This document shows positions 27,513 through 36,584 of a DNA stretch of 64,000 nt, in pieces. The DNA is from Methanomassiliicoccales archaeon. GTDB taxonomy: Archaea; Thermoplasmatota; Thermoplasmata; Methanomassiliicoccales; JACIVX01. The notes under the pieces were generated by a model. It did no database searches. It had not been told where the DNA came from and saw nothing but the letters and a program-made list of their open reading frames with translations. The stretch spans positions 1 through 64,000 of the forward strand of contig JARYLV010000007.1 of assembly GCA_029907465.1 (NCBI GenBank). The letters are read 5' to 3'. How positions within the stretch are numbered: position 1 is the stretch's first letter; every line of letters begins with the position of its first letter. The translations under genes were made by a program, and so were the position numbers.

Positions 27513-29284
27513 ACGTTACCCTCAATATTCGTATAAATCCTATCTGAGGATGTATCAAAGTTCATTTTGGTAAAATCATCTTTCGAAAATCTATTCGCTG
27601 TTTTCCAGATTGTACTGTACGTGATCCTATCAATCTTGTTAATTACTATATACCTATCCTCTTCCAGCACTTCTCCAAGTTCTTTAGACTTATTGTATCC
27701 AAAATGGTCTGGTATGATGAGTTTGCCTGGAACAACAACATCTCTGAAAATAGTGCCGCAAATCATATCAGCATACCTCAAGGGTGATGAGAGTATTGAC
27801 GAGATGCCGATTTGGGTATGTTTCTTTGAAATAATCCATTCATATGTAATGATGTCGCTATTAGATATTTCAGCATTTGGCTTCAATGAATAAGGTGAGG
27901 GATGCAGAGCCAGAATACTTAGTGTTGACGCAATTAAGAGAACTAAGCTGAAGACGGTTGCAATGATCTTTTTTCTGCATTTTCTTCTATTAATTAGACA
28001 ATACACAAGACCCATAAATACTGGTGTGAAGATCATTGTGTAAGCAAGTGATCGATCTCCCCCAATTAGAATAAGGCCAGGAACAAGATCAAATGTAGCG
28101 CAGGCATATATCGCAAAGGCAAACATGGAAAATGCATATAACGAGAATAGTGGAATCTTATGAGCCAACACCTCTTTCTTTAATTTTAAGATCCCCAATA
28201 ATCCAATGAATGAAATTGCTAACAATATCAAATTATGACCTATAACCTTCGCAATATAGATGAGGAATTGCCAATCACTCCATCCTAATTTCTGCAAGGC
28301 CGCATCTACTTTGCCAAGAAAGCTCGGACCTTCGCCAGCAGTTATTGCAAGCCACAGGGCTTCTAAGCCATGATGAAATTGCTTGAAAGCGAAGATCCAA
28401 ATAAAGAATCCGATTAATATTATTAATATAAAGTTAATGGTTCTTTTTGGCAACTCATTCATAGTCGATCTTTGTTTTTTCGAAAAATTGGAGATTATCA
28501 ACGCTATGATTCCAAACGAAAACACCAATATGATTAAATAAAGTGCAGATAGGGGATGAAAGAAAACGAAAGTAATTGAGAGAATTATTGCCATGAGGGA
28601 GAATTGAACTGCGTGGTCTTTGTTAGACCTTATAAAAAGGTATATGAAAAGAGGAATGAAGTGGATGCTCCAACCGTTGGGCATTAAGTATAGTTCGTAG
28701 CCAGTATAAAGTACGGAAGCGGCAACGATCGCAGCGATCGTACAGATTTTTCTTTCATAGAAAATAGTTCTTGCAATTAAGTAAATCGATAGAACATAAA
28801 ATGTGGAGGTAATAGCGGTGAAATAGTTTCCAATGAGATGAATAGGGACCGATGCTATCATCGATAAAGAAGAAATAAGAATATGTGTAATTGGATAATA
28901 ATTCTCTTGATAAAAGTACCCCGTTAATATTATATCCTTCGTGTAACCGATTTGCGTCATGTGGTCCCCGCCAAGAGCGTAGGAGCCTCTCAAGAACGGT
29001 AACCATTGAACAACTAGTATATTCAAAATGATCACTATCATGCCAGCTATCCATAGATATGAACGGTTCTCATCTTTCCGTAAATATTCAGACAACACTG
29101 TGGCAATGCCGATGAAGATATTAGCAACCAACATTAACCAGATGATCAGAGGAACTTCGCTGTATAACGAGAGTTCATAGCTCTTCATCGGATTCATGGA
29201 AATTAAAATCAGAATAACCACATTACTAATGAAAGCGTAAATCAAGATCAATTTCTTGAGATGTGATGCATGAAGGTCTACCAT
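27491..29284 (-). CDS. Large polytopic membrane protein of a glycan operon (possible GT-C or flippase)
   Basis: A 597-residue protein with about 12-14 hydrophobic helices, then an external C-terminal domain of about 110 residues. Between helices 3 and 4 lies GGDHMTQIGYTKDIILTGYF, an external loop with acidic residues such as those that bind metal or lipid-phosphate donors in GT-C transferases. This makes a dolichol-linked sugar transferase or polymerase plausible. No sequence motif proves it, and a transporter is the alternative. Operon partner: the GT4 at 26286-27512. It has marked A+T-rich codon use. Confidence 0.75.
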   Translation of the reverse strand: MVDLHASHLKKLILIYAFISNVVILILISMNPMKSYELSLYSEVPLIIWLMLVANIFIGIATVLSEYLRKDENRSYLWIAGMIVIILNILVVQWLPFLRGSYALGGDHMTQIGYTKDIILTGYFYQENYYPITHILISSLSMIASVPIHLIGNYFTAITSTFYVLSIYLIARTIFYERKICTIAAIVAASVLYTGYELYLMPNGWSIHFIPLFIYLFIRSNKDHAVQFSLMAIILSITFVFFHPLSALYLIILVFSFGIIALIISNFSKKQRSTMNELPKRTINFILIILIGFFIWIFAFKQFHHGLEALWLAITAGEGPSFLGKVDAALQKLGWSDWQFLIYIAKVIGHNLILLAISFIGLLGILKLKKEVLAHKIPLFSLYAFSMFAFAIYACATFDLVPGLILIGGDRSLAYTMIFTPVFMGLVYCLINRRKCRKKIIATVFSLVLLIASTLSILALHPSPYSLKPNAEISNSDIITYEWIISKKHTQIGISSILSSPLRYADMICGTIFRDVVVPGKLIIPDHFGYNKSKELGEVLEEDRYIVINKIDRITYSTIWKTANRFSKDDFTKMNFDTSSDRIYTNIEGNVWLTRAV

Positions 29285-30073
29285 CCATTTTCTCCGTAAT
29301 ACAATTACTATTGATAATGTTTTTTTATTTGGTTCAATTCATTTTTTGCGTTCAATTGAAATGCAAAGAAAATTCACCAAGACTAATCCAATCCAGCTTA
29401 AGTATGTGATCTGTTATGTACTACATTTTCCCATAATCAAGAGATCAAGCGATACATATTCACTATTGTAAACAGCCTCATTTTCAATCTCATGATCTCT
29501 GGCGGTTGTACTTCCCCACCAAATTTCTAGTGCATTCATTGCGGACAAAGTAAGCTTGCAAGAAGGTGCCAATTACATCAATTTCAGCGAAATCCCGAAT
29601 GGAAAGCATCCCGCATCCTTTCTTCTTCTTTCCAAATCTCATTTAGAAATCTTCCTTCGGAGCTCGATGTTGTTCGACATGTCATTCGAAATTCGCAAAG
29701 AACCATGAAGTCCTCTCTCTACATTCCAACTCATTCAATGGATATCTTTCGATCAAGATGAGGTTTTACGGCGCCGAGCCAAGACGTTCAAGTTATTTTC
29801 CGGTGGCTGATGAGCTTTTATTAACGAATCCGTTTCTGGCATCATCGCCTTTGGTGATCGACATAATATAGTTATTATGTTTGTTAATTATATTGCAAAT
29901 GTCGATATTTTTATCGAATCGGGATAGAAACGCGGTGTAGATGTCTGATGAAAGAATTTCTCGATAACTTTTTTCTTATATTATAAGAATAATCGAAGAT
30001 TTCCAATCATTGAAGACAAAAAATCCTTTCTGATCGGATGGCTTCCAATATTGATAGTTTCTAGCAGCAGAAA
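29285..30073. other. 789-base noncoding region with three perfect palindromes
   Basis: No convincing gene lies here. A 37-codon plus-strand frame begins at ATG 29759 but has no ribosome site. Three palindromes at 29861-29880, 29902-29917 and 29973-29989 are the clear structure. The region divides the glycan island from the two HTH genes. Confidence 0.5.
29861..29989. repeat. Cluster of three perfect palindromes
   Basis: ACATAATA-tagt-TATTATGT (29861-29880), TCGATA-tttt-TATCGA (29902-29917) and TTCTTATA-t-TATAAGAA (29973-29989) are each exact complements. They have different sequences, so this is not a simple repeat family. They could be operators for HTH proteins nearby or bidirectional terminators. 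Their density within 130 bases is striking. Confidence 0.5.
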
Positions 30074-30667
30074 TCACTTTCTTTCAAAAGATCCCGCATC
30101 ACCCCTCTCCCGGCTGCACTGATCGAGTAAACGCAGCATGACTGCGAGCATCTCATTCTGACCTCGCATCATACTTGTTAAGAAATCAGCCAAACGAGAC
30201 GGGAAATAGGCAGGGCAGAACGCACACATCGACTTGTGCTTTTCGACTCGAAGAAAGTAAACCCCCCTCTCTTTCTTCATATCCCAGCCTTTTATCGGAC
30301 TCTTCCAGAAAAAGGACGTGCAGTAACCGTCATCCGTCATGCGAACGCATGTCCACCCGAGATCTCTTCTAAACCTATTGTTAAGCGATATCTCAAGCAT
30401 CTTCTTGATCTCGAGCAATTCCTTAATGTCTTCCTCGCGCTTATCAGATCCGTTTCGGGCGACTATTGAACTCCTTAACATTTGTATTTCTCTTTCTAAC
30501 TCTAAAATTCTCCTTTCCAAAGTTCCGCTCCGTCCGTCGTTCTCGCCCTCCCCGTCCGCACGGAGAATTCTAGCTATCTGCGTGAAGCTCTTCCGGTATT
30601 TCTTGGCTAGTTGCCTGTAGGTCGCACCATCCTCGTAATCCTTCCTTATCAGCTCTTCAACATTCAT
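30074..30667 (-). CDS. HTH protein with coiled coil and cysteine domain
   Basis: A 197-residue protein. Residues 1-40 form a homeodomain-like helix-turn-helix (IRKDYEDGATYRQLAKKYRK then SFTQIARIL). Residues 48-95 form a charged coiled coil. The C-terminal half has four cysteines in LGWTCVRMTDDGYC and HKSMCAFCPAYF, a likely zinc or Fe-S site. I do not recognise a named family. It probably dimerises through the coil and binds DNA. It faces another HTH gene at 30896 across a divergent promoter region, and both use the same style of HTH. Confidence 0.75.
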   Translation of the reverse strand: MNVEELIRKDYEDGATYRQLAKKYRKSFTQIARILRADGEGENDGRSGTLERRILELEREIQMLRSSIVARNGSDKREEDIKELLEIKKMLEISLNNRFRRDLGWTCVRMTDDGYCTSFFWKSPIKGWDMKKERGVYFLRVEKHKSMCAFCPAYFPSRLADFLTSMMRGQNEMLAVMLRLLDQCSRERGDAGSFERK

Positions 30668-30895
30668 TCGCTATCATCTCAGTGTATCGTTATCCTGCTA
30701 TCTTCAATGTTACTCTGCTACTTTAAGGTTTCCTTTGAGCTTACTACTCAGTTTATGGGATCCTCCACCATCCTTGTAATCGTCCAGAACGCACAAGTAG
30801 TATTGTCTATCCAGCAGGCTTCACCTCAGAAACCGCGATGTAGTATTGATAGTAATCTTTATAGTATCATGATTCAATACTCTACTCGATTGAAA

Positions 30896-31357
30896 ATGGT
30901 CGTCAGAAGTGAAGAAGAGCTGAAGGAACTCCTCGATCAGGAATGGAAGCTTTACTTTCACAGCAGGGTAAAGCGTTGGTATTTATACAAAGGGGCAAAG
31001 GAACGCAGAATCGTAGGCAGAAATCTCGATAATCTCTGCGAGAGCCTTCACGAAGGGAAGAGTGGCATTGCGGTGGCCGAGATTCATAGAATGAGGCTCG
31101 AAGGACGAACCCTTTCACAAATCGCTGCTGAGACAGGGATCAGCGAGAGGGCAGTCGCAAACGCTATGGATAGGGAGGAAGATGAAGTTATAAAACCGAG
31201 GGAATCCGTCGAAGTCAGAATAGAGTCAGGAGAAAATTTAGAACAAGGGGTGAGTGTTGACTCTCTGATAGCAGTGGGTCTGGTGCCGTTCTTCTCCATT
31301 GGAATTGTTGGTCTTTGGACTATTGGGAACTGGCTAATGGGGAAATTTGGGGGATAG
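30896..31357 (+). CDS. HTH protein with C-terminal membrane anchor
   Basis: About 153 residues. ATG 30896 is preferred because a TATA-like ctttatag (30857-30864) would start transcription close to it; longer frames to 30611 overlap the divergent gene and are unlikely. An N-terminal alpha/beta part (WYLYKGAKERRIVGRNLDNL) is followed by an HTH (MRLEGRTLSQIAAETGISE and RAVANAMDREED), an acidic linker and a final hydrophobic helix (LVPFFSIGIVGLWTIGNWLM). The anchor would place a DNA-binding domain at the membrane. Function unknown. Confidence 0.7.
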   Translation: MVVRSEEELKELLDQEWKLYFHSRVKRWYLYKGAKERRIVGRNLDNLCESLHEGKSGIAVAEIHRMRLEGRTLSQIAAETGISERAVANAMDREEDEVIKPRESVEVRIESGENLEQGVSVDSLIAVGLVPFFSIGIVGLWTIGNWLMGKFGG

Positions 31358-31802
31358 GAACCGGATTGCGAGGTTAAAGAAAGCATTTTTGAGGGTTCAT
31401 AAGCCAGGGTTTATCTCCTATTCGTTCAAGAATCTTTAATAGAAATCCCCGAAACGCTTTGAGACGCCCTAATGCAATAAAACTCGTCGCCGTCACAGAA
31501 CGATTCTTAATTTTTCCGATGCACTTCACCTCATTTTGTCATTACCTCAAGTGCCAGATGGAGTGTGATTCTCTTAGTCGACATTGATAGGCTTTGCAAG
31601 CCCATTTCTCAGAAATCAGGGACGATAACATGGATAGAGTTGAGGATAAACGAAGTGTCAACAGGAAATGGCAGAACAGAGGGTTTTCAAAGCTCTCAAG
31701 GGAAAGGCGTTGAAATGAAAGATCAAAAAGCATGCGAACTTGTTGAGCTTGCAAGTCATAAATCATGAAATCAAGAGGTTATTCAAGGAATAATCCTCGA
31801 AT
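31358..31802. other. Intergenic region, no gene seen
   Basis: About 445 bases between the anchored HTH gene and a convergent GT4. Frames of 60-75 codons occur on both strands but show neither ribosome sites nor sensible composition. Confidence 0.4.
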
Positions 31803-33002
31803 TCATTTTCCTGAATATTCCGATCTCTTTGCGCGGCGCAATTCATTCCTCTGCAAGATTTGTTCAAAGATCGCCAACACTTCCCTTCCGTATTTCTCCT
31901 CGCTGAAATGCTCTGTCGCCCACCTCTCTCCGTTAGCCCCCATCTCCTTCGCGATGTCAGGATGCTCCAGTAAATACAAGATTTTCTCCGCCAGTTCCAC
32001 ATAGTTCCCTGGTGTATACAAGAGGCCGTTGAAGTTCTCGCGGATCAGCTCGGTGGTCCCGCCACTCCTCGCTCCGATTACTGGTTTCCCAGCCCGCATC
32101 GCCTCGACGGTGACGCGGCCGAAGGCCTCCATCCTTGAACATACAAGCACGATATCGACGCACCGCATTACTTCGATCGCATTCGGAATGTAGCCAAGGA
32201 AAGTCACATGGTCTTCCAGATGATTTTCATTGATTAAGTGATCGAGATATTCCTTGTATTTGGGGCTCCCCTTACCGACGATGTAAAGATGTGCCTTTAT
32301 CCCCTTTCGGATCAGTTCTCCAATCGCCCTTATCGCATCCTCCTGCCCTTTTCCCTCTTGTAAGGTACCGACAATCGCCAATTGGATAATTCCTTCTCTA
32401 ATACATTGCTCTCGGAATTCCTTCAAACGAGGGGAAGTTTCGAGGGGATTGAGAAAAGAAATTGGGTAATAAACGACCCTCATCTTTTCATCGGGAATAA
32501 ATCGTCGGTATTTTTCGGCGACGGCGTGGGAGCAAGCGATGCATGCCGTTGAGAGTTTGTTTATCAAGTGCAAAGAAATTCTTGGACCTAGAATGTAAAT
32601 CAATCTGTGATCTTCGTATCCGAATTCGTGAATATACCAGATGTGTGGTGCATTGAATATCTTTGCAGCAAAGGCACCAGCGCATACGGTTATCGTGTTG
32701 GCGACAATGATATCAGGATTCCACTTCTTCAATTGTCTGACGACTAGCGGAATCGCAGCAAAGCTGAATATAATTCTGTACACGCGTCTCCAAAGTGGCA
32801 AAGTCTCGCTGGCTGTCCACCATCTGTACGGAATCACCTTGAAATGTACGCCACGCTTCTCCAGTTCCTTGATGATCGGACCGGAGGCAGGTAGCATCGC
32901 AAAACACTCAACACCTCTGTTTCTCAAAGCATCGATTAATTCAAGATTAGCCCTTTCCGCACCGCCCAGGGCTGGTGAATGCAAGACGAAGCAGACCCTC
33001 AT
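31803..33002 (-). CDS. GT4-family glycosyltransferase
   Basis: A 399-residue GT-B enzyme starting MRVCFVLHSPALGGAERANL, with IWYIHEFGYED and CSHAVAEKYRR in the acceptor domain. The donor domain shows LAIVGTLQEGKGQEDAIRAI, DIVLVCSRMEAFGRVTVEAM (E-x7-E) and GKPVIGARSGGTTELI. It is a retaining transferase of unknown sugar, standing alone between the HTH genes and the nuclease-like gene. Its base composition is less A+T-rich than the main glycan island. Confidence 0.88.
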   Translation of the reverse strand: MRVCFVLHSPALGGAERANLELIDALRNRGVECFAMLPASGPIIKELEKRGVHFKVIPYRWWTASETLPLWRRVYRIIFSFAAIPLVVRQLKKWNPDIIVANTITVCAGAFAAKIFNAPHIWYIHEFGYEDHRLIYILGPRISLHLINKLSTACIACSHAVAEKYRRFIPDEKMRVVYYPISFLNPLETSPRLKEFREQCIREGIIQLAIVGTLQEGKGQEDAIRAIGELIRKGIKAHLYIVGKGSPKYKEYLDHLINENHLEDHVTFLGYIPNAIEVMRCVDIVLVCSRMEAFGRVTVEAMRAGKPVIGARSGGTTELIRENFNGLLYTPGNYVELAEKILYLLEHPDIAKEMGANGERWATEHFSEEKYGREVLAIFEQILQRNELRRAKRSEYSGK

Positions 33003-33199
33003 GTTATCATCTTTGTGGCAACAGATGGGACGGGTACAATTAGACTTCGATTCTTTTAGAGGTTTTGCTAGTCAAGACACACAATACAACTACCTCTTAC
33101 CGTAGGCCAAGTGAACCAGAATCGAAATGTAATAGAAAGAATGATATTACGCCTGTCAAATTCTTCGTTTATATTGTGTTACATGGAGGAGGATTGGTA

Positions 33200-33873
33200 A
33201 TGATTCGATTTGAGGAGGAAGTTGCGGAACGTTGGTATGCCATCAGAGGATACTTAACGGCTCGGAATGTGATTTATGGTGCTCCAAAGAAAAGTAAGGG
33301 CGGCAAGGGTAGGGGAGAGATAGACATTCTTGCGTTAGTTTTATAGAAAATGAAAATGAAGATAAAAACAAGAATAAGAATGAAAATTTAAATGAGAATT
33401 GCTCAGTGAAAGACAGGGTGTTGTGTGAAATCGGAGTGGGCGTTGCGTCCAGTTTCCCCTATAAACCTGAATATGAGGCTAAATGTATAATTAAAAAATT
33501 CTTTTCAAAGGGGGCCCACGAGAAAGCGGTGGAGTATTTAAGTTCATCCGATTACAGATGCCAGTTCGTTACCAGCCCTTTTAGAGATAGCTGGGACAAA
33601 TTGCTTGAAGAAAGTTTACAGCGTCTCGGTGCGAAGCTCGTTAAGGTGACATACTCTGGCGCAGATGAAGCAAAGATCGAAGTCGCATATACCCCAAAAG
33701 ATGGCGGATTGGAGATCGGGTTTGATGATAAGGACCCAAGGGTGATCGAGATTGTTCCATTCCCTGCGATAATTAAGGAGTTAAAAAAGGAATTTGAGGA
33801 ACGGAACCTTTTGACGAAGGACTTTGCGGATCCAATAATGCGTTCTATTCAATGGCTGTGTTTTAAAAAGTAA
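33200..33873 (+). pseudogene. Restriction-endonuclease-like gene broken in a T-run
   Basis: ATG 33200 follows a GGAGGAGG site. Frame one reads FEEEVAERWYAIRGYLTARN, then GGKGRGEIDILAL, and stops at TAG 33344. The +2 frame carries on as FIENENEDKNKNKNEN, a low-complexity linker, then DRVLCEIGVGVASSFPYKPE to TAA 33871-33873. One more T in the run at 33339-33342 would join them into about 224 residues. The pattern of an N-terminal Glu, GEIDILA and CEIG resembles a PD-(D/E)xK nuclease, although the expected Lys is Gly. A recent break or a lost base in assembly are both possible. The nearby DUF262/HNH gene suggests a defence context. Confidence 0.6.
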
Positions 33874-34016
33874 TGAAGTCTCTGAAACTGATAACAAGAA
33901 TTCCTAGGTTTGATCTGTACTTTGGAATGTAAGCGAACACAAGTGTCATAATCATTTTGAAATTTCTACGAATCGTTCTCTCAATGGCGCATACATAATG
34001 AAAAGAAAAAACGATC

Positions 34017-35852
34017 TCACTCGAAATACCTGAGCAGTGTCGATGGCTGTTGCACTTTCTCAGCGATAGCCACAGTCTCGCTCCCTTCGGGGTAACTGGA
34101 GTCGACGAGCCTCATGAATCCCGACCTGATAACATTGGCCATGCGCTTCCTCCGCTCCTCGAGAAAATCGAAGTAATCCATATCATACCAACCTTCCCAA
34201 AGGGCATGGTAGCTGTACATCTCTTTCAGTTGCTGTTCAGTAAATCTCTTTTCGATTTCTGGGACATATTCCTTCGGTGCTTTGTCGGAAATCGCGATAT
34301 TGTCAGTCCACTCAATCAGTGTGTAGTTTGCAGTTTGATTGATCGAAGGTATATCAACGATGCCGCATTTTTCCAAGTAGTTTCGGGGAAAGAGGTGGTG
34401 GAGCTCGAGGGGAGATTTCGGTCCTCTCACCGATGGATCCAGCAGATCATTGACCTTCATATCAGAGAAGAGGACGGGTGCATTGAGGACGGAGAGAGCG
34501 GCGATGTATGCGAATCTCGCCGGACTTCTCGAAGCACTCGTCGCGAGTTCATTCGGTAGCGTGATACTCCAGAAGTCCTCGGTGAGGACCGCTTCCATTT
34601 CCCGCTTCAAGATCCTCACGAATTCGTCAGGATCACCGGTGTTCCTCAGGTATTTTAGATCCTGTTCAAGACGACTTTCGGGGGAACCAGTATATCTTCC
34701 TGTGAGAAGTGACATGAATGTCCAGGCAGCGATAATCCTCCGGAGCGTTTTTATCTCTAGACCAAAATCCCTCTTTCCGATGAGCCAGAGGGCATAGGCG
34801 TAGAAGAGCGTGTTGGGGGAAGAGATGTAACTGCCGCTCCTGAACCCGGCGTGGACAGGCGTCTTCAGAAACTCATGCCAGTTTAGAAGATCCAGTGTAT
34901 ATTTCTGCGCCTCTTTGAGCAAATTAAGGTTTTTAATTCTTTCTTCTTCAGAGTACTCCCTCGTCTGCAGATTTCTGCCTCTCAAAAGAGAATAGACCGT
35001 GTCTAGTCTCCCCCGTCTGAAGCCCAACGCGATGACTGCGCGGAGGAGCTGGTCTGGAGTCGGATTGATGAAGCGGTTGAAGGGAGTCGCTGAAGTCTTT
35101 CCGGGATGCCTGGCATCCTCACAGAACTTTTCCAGTTCGTCCCTCCCTTCGCTCCAGTAAACGGACATAAGGGTGAGTATGAAATCTGATTGGTTGAGGG
35201 TCACACCTGCGCTGTTTATTCGTACAAAGATCTCAGACATCTCTTCGTCCGGTATGCTCGATGCCAGTTCGAGACACGTAAGAGGATAATTGATCAAGTT
35301 GTACAGCCGGTTTATCGCCCTGTATACCTTCTCTTCGATTTCGTTGTTTATCTCTCTCTTTTCCTTGAGCCGGGTGAGATATTCTTTCACGAAGGCGTAC
35401 TCCCCAGATGAACCTGACCAAATCCTGCTTATGTCAGGTATCCAGTCCGGGTTCTTCATGATTGCACTGTCTGTCACATCGAACTTTTCTTCCAGCGGGT
35501 TGAAGGCGATATTGATTTTTCGGGAATCGTAATTCTTCCAGATGATGTTCTTCCCTTTAATGACGGCATAAAGCGAAGTCAAACGCTGCTGTCCATCAAT
35601 AATTAACAACCGTGGATACTTCTGCTTCCCTTCTACACCGATTTGCCTAGAAAATTCATCCGTCGCATTTTCCCAGAACAGGAAATATCCGATAGGGTAT
35701 CCTCTATACATCGAGTCAAACAAATCCCTGACCTTTGTGTTCTTCCAGATAAATGGCCTCTGAATATCGGGTAGGGCGATCTCGCCCATCTCGATATCGT
35801 TCACTATCTTAATTACAGTATAATCCACCTTCCTGAAGCATACTTGATCCAT
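34017..35852 (-). CDS. GmrSD-type DUF262/DUF1524 (HNH) protein
   Basis: A 611-residue protein. The N-terminal DUF262 (ParB/Srx-like NTPase) domain shows DIQRPFIWKNTKVRDLFDSM and LLIIDGQQRLTSLYAVIKG. The C-terminal region, about residues 490-560, contains ELHHLFPRNYLEKCG and NQTANYTLIEWTDN, the His-His-x-Phe-Pro and Asn residues of a DUF1524 HNH nuclease. This single-chain arrangement is that of GmrSD, a type IV restriction enzyme that cuts DNA with modified (glucosylated) cytosine. Antiviral defence is the likely role. No methylase is nearby, in keeping with type IV systems. Confidence 0.85.
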   Translation of the reverse strand: MDQVCFRKVDYTVIKIVNDIEMGEIALPDIQRPFIWKNTKVRDLFDSMYRGYPIGYFLFWENATDEFSRQIGVEGKQKYPRLLIIDGQQRLTSLYAVIKGKNIIWKNYDSRKINIAFNPLEEKFDVTDSAIMKNPDWIPDISRIWSGSSGEYAFVKEYLTRLKEKREINNEIEEKVYRAINRLYNLINYPLTCLELASSIPDEEMSEIFVRINSAGVTLNQSDFILTLMSVYWSEGRDELEKFCEDARHPGKTSATPFNRFINPTPDQLLRAVIALGFRRGRLDTVYSLLRGRNLQTREYSEEERIKNLNLLKEAQKYTLDLLNWHEFLKTPVHAGFRSGSYISSPNTLFYAYALWLIGKRDFGLEIKTLRRIIAAWTFMSLLTGRYTGSPESRLEQDLKYLRNTGDPDEFVRILKREMEAVLTEDFWSITLPNELATSASRSPARFAYIAALSVLNAPVLFSDMKVNDLLDPSVRGPKSPLELHHLFPRNYLEKCGIVDIPSINQTANYTLIEWTDNIAISDKAPKEYVPEIEKRFTEQQLKEMYSYHALWEGWYDMDYFDFLEERRKRMANVIRSGFMRLVDSSYPEGSETVAIAEKVQQPSTLLRYFE

Positions 35853-36584
35853 TCATGTCCCCCTTATTCGTTCGGGAAATGTGGAACGTTTGACCCCCAC
35901 CATGAGTTATTCCAAACAAATAATGAGTTTTATAAATATAAATTATTGCCATTGTTATCTCGCCCTGGACGAAAATGACAGATCGTTATATCGATTAAGC
36001 GTCTTCAGGGTTATTACTTCAATTTTCATTTTTCCGTTTTTGGAGATACCAGTGCTACTTGCCGTTGATAACTGTCATCACTGCATCATTCCCTGCAATC
36101 TCATCAGTTGAAGGGCAATTCGATGATTCATTCCTTCACATCACGTGCTTGTTTCAGTCATATTGAGAAAGCTAGGCGATCCGCATGTATAACTCTTTCA
36201 TGATTCACATTCCCAATTCCTGATGAAGATCTTTCCGTGCGACCGTCGTCCAATCCTTTCTTGATCAAAGATTAAGCAACGCGCTCATCGCATGCATTTC
36301 ATCAATCAAGTGCGGAATAATCGCTCCTTGGTCGAACGAAATGATAATACCCTTCAAACGAGGGTCTCAGTCGATTGTAGCTGTGTGATCGACAACACGT
36401 CCTCTAAATCTGGATTCTACTTTGAGAATCAAGGATCGGCCGGCATATCGAATCAATCGAATAATTTTTGCATACCAGTTTCTTTCTAAATTCACTTCAT
36501 GATAATCAAGAAATCAACTTCTTTTAGGTCAAAAGAAATACAGGATTTGTACATCCCTATCACCTGAAATCGGGAGTCGAGAAT
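35853..36584. other. 732-base noncoding region
   Basis: A+T-rich stretch between the GmrSD-type gene and the transglutaminase-like gene. Short frames on both strands lack ribosome sites. No repeat, tRNA or mobile element is recognised. Confidence 0.4.

Noticed and set aside
29759-29872. 37-codon frame beginning MRFYGAEPRR
   Set aside because: No ribosome site and no support; it ends in the first palindrome, so probably chance.
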